DNA of 64,000 nucleotides from contig NC_052669.1 of the NCBI RefSeq assembly GCF_016802725.1, positions 15,957,270 through 16,021,269 on the forward strand, given 5' to 3'. This DNA comes from Solenopsis invicta (lineage: Eukaryota; Arthropoda; Insecta; Hymenoptera; Formicidae). This document shows, piece by piece, positions 54,621 through 64,000 of the stretch (positions within the stretch are counted from its first letter, which is position 1; every line of letters begins with the position of its first letter). The position numbers and the translations under genes are program-made. The notes beneath the pieces are model-generated. The model had not been told where the DNA came from, did no database searches, and saw nothing but the letters and a program-made list of their open reading frames with translations.

Positions 54621-55765
54621 CCTTCAAGTTTAAGTATTCACGGCGATAGACAAGAAGTCGCCGGTTACGCTCAGAGAGAGAGTGAGAGGGTGCATGGGTC
54701 AACGTAATTTTAGCGTGAGTCCAGCAAATATTTAAAACGCCAATTTATTTCCATTAAATAGCTCAAAATGAGTTCAATTTACAAAAAAACTACAGGCATA
54801 AAACTCCAGGAACGTTTTAATCAACGCACTGCTCGCATTGTCCGAATAGAGCGAGCAATTACAAATCTAGAACGGTTCGAATAAGCAATGTGCGATTAAA
54901 CAATCCGACTTGTATCGCAAGACGGCTTACAAACGACGTTAACATTGAGGGCGTGTTCTTACCGAAATTCACTTCGCAAAATGAGGCAAATAATCCCAGA
55001 GATAGCGTTTTGAGGAGTTTTCACACTCGCAACAGCTGATTGGACAAAGAGTCAAGTTATCGGATCAAGAACGCACAATGCTGCTTCGACAACATCGTTC
55101 AAACAGCGAAATATTTCGAATAACAAACAGAATCAAAGTGGCGATAATAATAAATATTCCAACAGGATGTGATTTAACGGGAAGCAGATCATTTAATAGA
55201 TTTACAATGTTTAAACAAGTTGTTAAAGTAACAAAAGTTCGCAATTGTTAACAATATGATACAAACTTAATTTTTTCTTTTTGGATGAAAATAGGTATAT
55301 GGTAGTTTTCCAGGATGCATTTTTTGTCAAGATTTATAGGTTTAAAAAAAAATCAAGAAGAATTGGAAAATACATTCTCTCCGAGATGATTTACAGAGCT
55401 GTAAAACGCATAAAACTTTTTATCTCGACAAACAGAAAGTGGGTCAAATTGTATTGGATGTAATATTTAAACAGAATGTGAAAGATAACATTAAAAGAGA
55501 GCTATATAAGAACAAGAAATCAAGAATAAGGACATTATTAAAGGATTACATATATCTAGATGGATTAAAAAAATGGATTTTTCAATTTTTGCATTTTTAT
55601 AGTATAATATCTTAAGACTATGTAACACGGATATCTTGCCGGGATTGGAATTGGTCAGGCCAAATGAGCTCGCTGGATGCCAGGATTCGAAATAACTTCA
55701 AGCTGTGATTATAACGGAAAACGTAAATGTTATAGCGTTTTTGAGTACAGTAGCTTTTAACCGAG
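54621..55765. other. Region without recognised gene
   Basis: A 60-codon frame at 55281-55463 (MDENRYMVVFQDAFF, basic after that) could be a fragment of a Tc1-type protein but is too short to call. Confidence 0.4.
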
Positions 55766-57421
55766 AGGGTAACCATGGTGGAAGTAATAAGGTGTGCTCG
55801 TATTGCGGACACATTTTCGTCTGTTTTGCGCATCGTGACAAAAATCATCCATTTTGAACTCATACAAACAGATTCTTGTGTCGGTGTGTTTCCGTGAGTT
55901 AGTACACAGTCAAAAGTGCAAAATTCGTGAATAATGTCGTCGTGTTCAATAAAAAATTGTAAAAGCAACACGCGAAATGCAAAAAACCGAAACATTTCTT
56001 TCTTGGGATTTCCGAGGAAGACGGAATTGATAGAAAAGTAGAAAGTTTTCTGCAAAGAGAAATTAACCCTACTTCTGGTAAATGTACAATATTATTGTAT
56101 GAATTTTGTTTATGAATTTAAAAAATATTTGTAATTAATATACAAACGTGCTACATACTTTGTAAAAATGTATAAGATATTTATTAATTTGCATATGTAA
56201 AATATATAAAAATTATGTAACGTTTTTTGCAGCTCGAGTTTGTTCAGAACATTTTCTACCTGGTCAATTCGAAGATAAGACATGGCTTAAAAATTTAGTA
56301 GGAGACTCGGAAAGAGTCTCAAAAAGACAACTTCCTGATGCGGTTCCAATGGCATCGATAGTAGATCATAGTGTCAACACAGAATTGAGTAAAATATCGA
56401 GTAAATATTGACAATATTTCAAGTCCTGACATATTATCCATAATCCTTGCTACAAACATGTTTGTATTCCAAATCAATATTTTTCAATTTATTTGTGAGT
56501 CCAATACAATTTCTGAAATATTTGTAACTTTACATGTTACTAAATGTAACCTAAATTCTAAGTACACATTTGTGAATTAAAAATCATTTATAACATAAGT
56601 ATTGAATTGTAATATGAATGATACGATTTGTAGGAACAGATGATACACAGAGAAATGTGACAGGCACTGATCATGGCACAAATCGGGATCAGCCTTGCGA
56701 GTCGAATTTCGTACAGCTAGTTGCTGTCGCAAGCAACGATGAAAATTTGGCTTTATCACATTCTATGACAGTAAGAAGATTGACTTGTACAAAGAATGGA
56801 CGAATTGATTGCACTTCTATGCAGGCAGAGAGTGTAGCATGTAACTCTGTTTTGTCCAACACAGTAACTTCAAGTACGTCTAGATCAACAAGAGTAAAAA
56901 GAAAGGTCAATGTAAGTTTGCTTTTTTCATATATTATACTTTTCAAGTTACTAAATTGGTAATTTTTGCATAACCTTTACTTTTTAATTTGTGTTACTTT
57001 TTTATGAAATTTTATATACACTTTTCATATTTATATTAATATAAGTTACTTATGTATAACCGATTGTTACAAAAATTACGTTGTGTATCTTTTTTGTTTT
57101 TCTGCTTTTATAGGTGTGGCACAGGCAAGCGATGCGATGCTTCTGTTGAAAAAAGAAAACAGAAAACTTAAAAAAGCACTTGCTGTTTCAGTTTCTGAAA
57201 CGAAGTTACTAAAACGTCGATTGGTAACAATAAATAAGCGAAAAAAAAACAACTGCAGCAAAACGTTGCAAAAAAAGTTAAAAACATGCTTAGTCTCTTC
57301 TTTACGCCGGCTCAAATAAGAATGTACATGAACCCGAAACAGCAGAAGATTCGCTGGTCTCAAGAAGATATTGCCGCAGCAATATCATTCAAGAGCGTCA
57401 GTCCAAAAGCATATAGATATA

Positions 57422-58743
57422 CGAGGTGTGTTCAAAAAGTATCGCGAATTTTGAATTTTCGCGGGTTACGTATATTCGAATTTCGATCTTTTTGTGGCGT
57501 TATGTTGGTACTCATGTCTCTCACTTATGCCGACAAGCTCGGCCATTTTGAATGTTCACTTAATTGTTGACAGCTGCTTTGCTTGCACGTGTTTTGGATC
57601 GTCTTCGATTTTTACCTATTCAAAAAAATGGATCAAAGAACCTGTATCAAATTTTGTGTAAAAAACGAAATTAAGTGCGCGGATGCATTCCGAATGTTGA
57701 CTGTGGCATACGGAGAAGCTACCTTGGACCGAAGCAACGTTTATCGGTGGTACAAAATGTTCTCAGAAGGCCGAGAAGATGTGAACGACGAAGAGCATGC
57801 CGGACGCCCGAGCACTTCAACAACAGACGAAAAAATTAATGAAGTGGAGAAAATGGTATTGGCCAATCGTCGAATCACCGTTAGAGAAGTTGCTGAGGAC
57901 CTAAACATATCGATTGGCTCGTGCCATTCGATTTTTATCAATGATTTGGGCATGAGACGGGTCGCCGCGAAATTCGTACCAAAATTGCTCAATTGCGACC
58001 AAAAACAGCATCGCATGAACATTGCTAATGAGATGTTGGACTCTGTCCGCGACGACCCAAATTTGCTCCAGAGGGTCATAACTGGTGACGAATCGTGGGT
58101 TTATGGTTATGACGTGGAAACCAAAGCTCAATCATCTCAATGGAAGCTGCCGCACGAACCAAGACCGAAAAAAGCGCGCCAAGTTCGGTCGAATGTGAAA
58201 GTTTTGCTGACAGTTTTCTTCGATTGCAGGGGCGTGGTGCATCATGAGTTCTTGCCACAGGGTAGAACGGTCAATAAGGAATATTACCTGCAAGTTATGC
58301 GCAATTTGCGCGAAGCAATCCGCCAGAAACGCCCGGATTTGTGGAAGAACAAAAATTGGCTTTTGCACCACGATAACGCCCCTGCTCACACATCGTTGCT
58401 TGTGCGCGACTTTTTGGCCAAAAACAACACACTAATGATGCCGCAGCCACCGTATTCCCCAGATCTGGCCCCCTGTGACTTTTTCTTGTTCCCTAAACTG
58501 AAGAGGCCCATGAAAGGACGACGTTACGCTACGCTTGACGAGATAAAGACGGCATCGAAGGAGGAGCTGAACAAGATAAAAAAAAATGATTTTTTGAAGT
58601 GCTTCGAAGATTGGAAAAACCGTTGGCACAAGTGTATAATATCTCATGGGGATTACTTTGAAGGGGACAAAATAGATATTCATGAATAAATAAATAATTT
58701 TTGAAAAAACACAAAATTCGCGATACTTTTTGAACACACCTCG
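57422..58743 (+). mobile_element. Mariner element (DD34D), 1,322 bp, intact reading frame
   Basis: Inverted ends cgaggtgtgttcaaaaagta and the inverse ...actttttgaacacacctcg are flanked by TA at 57420-57421 and 58744-58745. It lies in an exon of the P-element transposase. It is closely related to the mariner at 29830-31150 but its subterminal sequence (tcgcgaatttt) differs. Confidence 0.95.
57628..58689 (+). CDS. Mariner transposase, full length and open
   Basis: 353 codons from ATG 57628 (MDQRTCIKFCVKNEIKC), the usual mariner length. The N-terminal paired HTH is followed by the GRPSTS linker, then the catalytic Asp residues in ITGDESWVYGYD, LLHHDNAPAHTS and YSPDLAPCDFFLFPK. There are 34 residues between the second and third Asp, so it is a DD34D mariner. 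The stop at 58687-58689 is 54 bases before the right end. No stop or frameshift is seen, and both inverted ends and TA duplications are present, so it could be active or only recently silenced. Cut-and-paste transposition in the nucleus at TA sites. Confidence 0.95.
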   Translation: MDQRTCIKFCVKNEIKCADAFRMLTVAYGEATLDRSNVYRWYKMFSEGREDVNDEEHAGRPSTSTTDEKINEVEKMVLANRRITVREVAEDLNISIGSCHSIFINDLGMRRVAAKFVPKLLNCDQKQHRMNIANEMLDSVRDDPNLLQRVITGDESWVYGYDVETKAQSSQWKLPHEPRPKKARQVRSNVKVLLTVFFDCRGVVHHEFLPQGRTVNKEYYLQVMRNLREAIRQKRPDLWKNKNWLLHHDNAPAHTSLLVRDFLAKNNTLMMPQPPYSPDLAPCDFFLFPKLKRPMKGRRYATLDEIKTASKEELNKIKKNDFLKCFEDWKNRWHKCIISHGDYFEGDKIDIHE

Positions 58744-61700
58744 TATTAGGAAGTTGAAGCAGATTTCCTTGCCTGCACCGCCCACTCTTTGCAAGTGGAT
58801 TACTGATTTTAACATCAACGAAGGCATTCTGACTGACGTTTTGTCCATAATAAAAGCAAAAAGTAGCAGCATGACGCCAATGGAGAGATCAACAGTAATT
58901 TGTTTTGATGAGATTTATTTAACAAATCAAATGCAAATCGAAAGAAAAACTGAACGAGTCGTTGGTCCTCACAAAAGGTGTCAAGTGCTTATTGCACGCG
59001 GAATATTTAAAAAGTGGAAACAGCCCGTTTATTACGGGTTTAACCAGGATGTAACAAAATATTTATTAATAGACGTCATAACCCAATTACATGCAAGTGG
59101 TTACACTGTTTTTGACGAGCGACCTGGGTAATGCCAATCAAAAGTAATGGAAATCGTTAAATGTTGGACACGATGAACATCACAAGACATATTTCATGCA
59201 TCCTTGTGAAGCTTTTGTCAAGATCTATGTATTCGCTGATGTTCCACACCTCGTAAAGTTGGTACGTAATCATTTCCTAGACTCCGGGTTTCACATAGAC
59301 GGACATCACGTAACTTCTGCCGCTCTGTCGAGGCTCTTGCAAATAAACAGTGGCGAGTTAAAAATTGCGTTTAAATTATTTGAAACTCATTTAAACGTAA
59401 CCGGACCACAACGCCAAAACGTCAAGCTTGCTACTCAGCTATTTTCAGCCACAAATGCGGCTGCGATCGAATGGTGTGGTTCGCGTAGAATCATGGATGC
59501 TTGTCTCGAATGGAAAAAAACCGCTGCGTTCGTAAGAATGGTGAATGACTGGTTCGATGTCTTCAACAGCGTTGGAAAATACGGAGATCATCCTGGAATA
59601 CACGGTTATGGCGTAGATCTTTCTCAACAAAATGAAGTTCTTCGAAAAATGACGTCAACAATTGAAGAAATGAGAGTCGGCAAATGGAAGACGTTGGTTC
59701 TATTTCAAAAGGAAGTTATCATTAGTAATTCTTCGCTGGTAAATCTTTTCAATGACTTAAAAGAAAAGTTCTACACTGACATGTCTTATATTATGACAAA
59801 TCGTTTGAATCAAAACGTGCTTGTAAATCTGTTTTCCTACTTGCGAGCAATGGGAGCTACAAACTATAAGCCAACAGCCTTGGATATTCGTTATCGATTG
59901 AGAAGGTATATACTAGGAAAGCATTCCCCAGATTTTTTACAGTGGGGAGTAACACAAGTGCTGTCGACGACTCCATCTCTGAAGTGTGCCTAACTAGTGG
60001 GATTGTCGAAGATTTCACAACAACAGATACTCATACGAAGCAACCAAGTGATAATGAGAGTAGTTTCAGCAATGTTGCGCGTGAAGACTGTGACGAAGAA
60101 AGTGATGAATATAAGAGTGATCCTCGCTGTGGTAACATCGTCATTCCAAATAAATTACAAGACTTAAGGGTCAGTTGAAGTCTTTTTATTTGTATATGAT
60201 TAAAAAATTATATAAATATATACAAAATTACGAGAGTAATATTTGAAATAGCTATCACATTATCTGTATAAGATATGACATCGATTTTCGTTAAGAAGTG
60301 TAGTTGTGAAACAAAAAATACAATTGGAGCTTACTTCGACTGTCCCTTAAACGCTGAGAACATTTTTGGAGGATAAAAATATTTTAATATTTATATCTGG
60401 TAATATATATATAGTATAGAGTAGATAATTTTTCTTTCAAATAAAACGTATTCATGATAAATTAAATAGTATAGTCAATAACAACACGGAATAGCAGGAA
60501 TATATCGATTGCTCAGTAATTTCCGTATGATTTTGTTTATAACATATAATTTTTTTAATTAACGAAAAATTTCATATTTTATGTTACATACAGTTCGTGT
60601 CAAAAGTAGATAGCGCTCTGAGACATAAAATTTTTCGCCAAAAGTATGGCTCTATGCTGAATGAATTAACTTCATATGAAATTATTTTTATTATTCAGAG
60701 AGCTTATAACTAAATAAGTCATTCTTACCATTCATGATAATAGACATTTTTGAAAGGATACTTACATATTTTTTCCTATGCCAGGTTCTCAGCACTTGAA
60801 TCTCTTCCATTACTTTTCATTCTTTTTATATTTATGGCAAAAAACCGCGAGCCTCGCTCAGTTTTCTCCGTCTACCTTATCTACCTATTTCTACCTATTA
60901 CGTGCCTATGTCTTATGAAAGTAGATAACGTAATGTCGAACATTCCAATTGAAAAATTATAACATTTTACAACAGTTTATATCTAATCCTAATTAGTGAT
61001 CATTGCTTTTAAACAGTAACATTGTACATTGGGTGAAATTACGTGTCAATAGCTTGTTGGAAATTGTAATAATTTTTCCCTATGGAGGTGAGAAATTACG
61101 TTACCACTTCTGAAATCTCTTAACCAATGACTCAAGGTATCTTAGTGTAGGTTTTTCACTGCAATATAGTAAATGAAAATTTTATATTATAAAAGATATA
61201 AAAGTGTCATAATAAAAGAGTGGTTAACAGGTTCACACGTATTACATGTTGCTAAAATCTTTATTTTGTTCTTTCTTTTTGGCATTGTCCTTAATCTGTT
61301 ATAGATATCGATTACACTCAAATCTCAGAAGAATTATATTTACTTCAACAATTCGAGGAATTCAACGATGGTACAATTTGTGAAGATGAAGGACTGAAAT
61401 ACGTTGCTGGATACGTAACATTCAAATTTAGAAATAAATATCCATCTTTGGGGACGTGTACTGCAATGTCCACGAACACCGAGGATGATTGGATTAGCTA
61501 TGTATCTAGAGGACGACTTATTACTCCTTCAGCTTCTTTACTGAACCTTGCCAACGTAATGAATGTGGAATTTGAAAAATTTCACGGAGCAGGAACATTG
61601 CAGAAAGGCCCTTGGATTTTTAAAACTGTTACTGAGAAAGTATTAAAACGAATGATGGAAAAAGATATTCCTAGTGAAGTTGTGTCTTGTTTAGTACGGA

Positions 61701-62606
61701 CACGAACATACATAAGAATGAGGATACTGAACAAAAATACTTCCGCAGAAAGCTCTAAATTAAAAACAAATAAGAAACTGTCGATATTCACAAACAAAAA
61801 AGTTTATAAATTTTAAATTTATTTGCGTTGCAAAATAGTCGTTATAACTGTGATATGTGATGTTACAGATTGCCGTTTCTCTATATTTACGGGTAAACGT
61901 TTTATATATGCGTTAAATTTTTACTGTTTTAATTGTTTCGTTACTTGCGTTTTAAACTCGAAATGTTATCCGTTTCATTGTAATATGATAGCATTTATAT
62001 TACAATTTAATTCATGTTCTTGTAATATGTCCTTGTCATTCATTTCGTTACTTTCATTTTATGTTCTAAATTTTATTCGTTTTATTGTAATATGATGTGA
62101 TTTACATTACAATTAATTAAAATAATAATATTTAATAAATAATATTTTCACAAACTGTAATGGTATGTCATTTTATATTAATTAATTTTACAATCTACTT
62201 TTCAGAGAATAAGAAGTTACAAAATTAGCGAAAAGCGATAAATAATCCATTTCTTAATATGCAACAATTTTGCGACACCAATTTTCAAACTTTTAGTGCA
62301 AGATGTAACAAATAGTATGAATCGAAATTATTTCACCATTAACATGCCGTGTAATTCATTTCTTCTTTCTATATTTCTTAATTTTTTATTGTAATTTTAA
62401 AAAATAATTAGATTTAATGGTGATTTAAGTGACAATTACAATTTTTTACTTTCATAAAGACATTTAAACATATTCTAAATAATTACACAATTTGAATCTC
62501 GTACCAAAATTAAAAAAACATGGCGGACTTCTGTCACGTTCTGTGATTGGATATTGCAAGAAACGTGCGCATAAGCACACCTTATTACTTCCACCATGAG
62601 GGTAAC

Positions 62607-64000
62607 CACTCTTGAATTCCGATGTACAATCCGCTAGAGGTCCGTTGAATTCTTTGAAGTTCGCTGAATTTCTCGAAGTCCGGTAAAATCCGGCTTAGTC
62701 CGATGAATTCCACTATAATTTGATGAATTCCATGTACTATAATGAAATTTTGGCTTTTATAACAAATTTTTGGTTGAAAGCAGTTAATCAGTTATTAAAT
62801 ACGGATTTTTAATGACCTTTTTTGGAGGGAAATCTCTGGGCAATCGCAATGAATTCCATTGAATTCTGAGGAAAGTCCGATAAAGTCCGTAGTCCAACGT
62901 ACGTTTATTTTCTAAATGATTACCTCCTCAGTTTTAACCCAACCTGAATCAGATTAGTGACGTTATATACTGAAATCATTGAATGAGAATTCAAAATAGA
63001 GCACGTCATTAATCCGCCATAAAGCAGGTGAGAACCCACTGCACTCGAAAGCGCTATTATATTATTTCTTGAATAGAAGAGTACAAATGTTCACAGTGAT
63101 TGGAATAGAGGATATAAAAGACAAATAGCGTTAAAAACTAAGAATTACATTAATCAAGAATCACTAACATTAATATTGAAGACGTGAGCGCGCGTTTCAT
63201 GGGAACATAATGACAAAATAATTAAATTCCTCAGGAATTGGAAATTGTATGTTGCGGCGCAAGCGCGCGTTACGCGGTTATCATGACTATATGGTTGCGT
63301 AGTTGATGCCGATTTGCTCTAGCTTCTAAATATAGCTATTCTTCTTAACGTTAAGTATTACTGGGGTCGAAGAAAATGATTACATGGTGGTGGAACTTCG
63401 AGAGGCTGCGAAAGCAGAGTGGTGAGGAGTGCTGGTTGAGTACCGTGAAATTTTCCATTTTTTTTTTCTGTTTCTTTTTTTGCGTAGGATTTCGATTATG
63501 AACGGGCGAAGGGGTCAGCCATCGAAAAAGGGATGTCTTTCTCTATAAATTCCGTTTATTTCCCTTTTTTTCTTTTGAGAAATTATATTGTTCGTGGAGA
63601 GCTGCCGTCACGGATTGGGGTGTGGATCCGACTTTAGCAAATGCAAAATGGGTCACCCATATCGGGGCAGTCTCCAAGAATTTGTTTAGAGTTTTAGTGT
63701 TTGCGTTTTCGAACGGGAATAACGGATCGGACGCGGTTTACTAACGCTGTTGTTTCCAATTGCGAGTTGATAGCGATTGGGACTCCGAGCCTAGCCATTC
63801 ATAATAGTAAGGCAGAAAGAGCGATTGATGGCTCTTGGCGTTCGTCAATGCTCAATACCTTCTCGGTTCTCCACGAGGAAATAGGAGTTGCAACAGAGCG
63901 ACTTACGTTTGTCGTCTGTCACAAGGATCAATTGCAGAGGCACGGCGTCAAGGCGAGCGATCTCGGATCAAATTTCTATCCGCCTTTGTCTAATTGATAT
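62607..64000. other. Window end without recognised gene
   Basis: AT-rich to about 63180 with a tgaattcc-type short repeat around 62630-62720 and 62850-62890. From 63360 composition becomes less AT-rich, and a frame is open from 63701 to the last bases; it lacks an ATG start and shows no recognised domain. Confidence 0.4.

Larger units (their letters stand above)
55934..61816 (+). pseudogene. P-element (THAP9-like) transposase, broken and hit by a mariner
   Basis: The ATG at 55934 starts a THAP zinc-finger exon (MSSCSIKNCKSNTRN, FLGFPRK), with the second Cys and His in VCSEHF in the next exon. Likely exons are 55934-56077, 56233-56400, 56634-56911, 57125-57421 plus 58744 onward, 59196-60178 and 61305-61816. 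The RNase-H-like part has VICFDEIYLT, FADVPHLVKLVRN, HLNVTGPQRQNVKLATQLFS and EEMRVGKWKTL; the last exon has LKYVAGYVTFKFRNKYP and FEKFHGAGTL. Lesions are a TAG at 56039-56041 where Trp is usual, a frameshift just after it, another near 57270-57285, a gap or frame changes at 59125-59195, and one near 59945. The mariner at 57422-58743 sits inside an exon, and its precise removal with one TA would keep the frame. Confidence 0.87.
55774..62598 (+). mobile_element. Full-length P element with 8-bp duplication
   Basis: 25-bp perfect inverted ends, catggtggaagtaataaggt at the left (55774-55798) and its inverse at 62574-62598, are flanked by agggtaac at 55766-55773 and 62599-62606. P elements start with CATGATGAAAT-like sequence and duplicate 8 bp, so ends and duplication both fit. 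Length without the nested mariner is about 5.5 kb. It encodes a THAP-type transposase, now a pseudogene. Confidence 0.95.

Overview
The window is nuclear DNA of an insect, probably a hymenopteran and perhaps an ant. The support is an insect-type nad1/cob arrangement in a nuclear mitochondrial insertion, an R1-clade retrotransposon, several mariner/Tc1 elements and a P element. No host gene could be recognised. Nearly everything identifiable is mobile DNA, often nested.

Bases 5-18280 are one end-to-end Polinton/Maverick (virus-like self-synthesising transposon) with long terminal inverted repeats and a 6-bp target duplication (agtact), whose left copy is cut by the window edge after its last four bases. 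In order it carries an unknown minus-strand gene, a divergent promoter region with an array of heat-shock-element-like triplets, an intron-rich gene with only phase-1 introns that could splice in frame into the DNA polymerase, protein-primed PolB, packaging ATPase, two conserved unknowns, integrase with chromodomain, minor (penton-like) capsid protein, a small basic virion-type protein, major capsid protein, another conserved unknown and an adenain-like maturation protease. PolB, ATPase, integrase, major capsid and two small genes carry stops or frameshifts, so this copy is dead. The penton, protease and the two unknowns after the ATPase are still open.

From 18287 to about 33100 lie a Gypsy integrase-plus-LTR remnant, small hairpin elements, an unusual element whose two LTR-like ends are inverted, a decayed ISL2EU/Harbinger-type transposon (about 24400-29300) broken by two solo LTRs and an internally deleted mariner, a near-intact mariner, and a decayed Tc1 element that abuts it at a shared TA. 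The first solo LTR holds a striking series of small hairpins with covarying stems.

From 33366 to about 40010 is a nuclear mitochondrial fragment: nad1 on plus, cob on minus. It is interrupted by an R1-clade retrotransposon that has a gag gene, a 3' region and poly-A but no reverse transcriptase, and by an 87-bp palindromic element.

From 41030 to about 54600 are a TIR element with a TTA duplication enclosing a pogo-like transposon, a tRNA-like SINE head, duplicated AT-rich sequence, MITEs, microsatellites and a 2.3-kb long-inverted-repeat element.

From 55774 to 62598 is a full-length P element with an 8-bp duplication (agggtaac), a THAP-domain transposase pseudogene, and an intact-ORF mariner inserted in one of its exons. 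No gene was recognised in 62607-64000.
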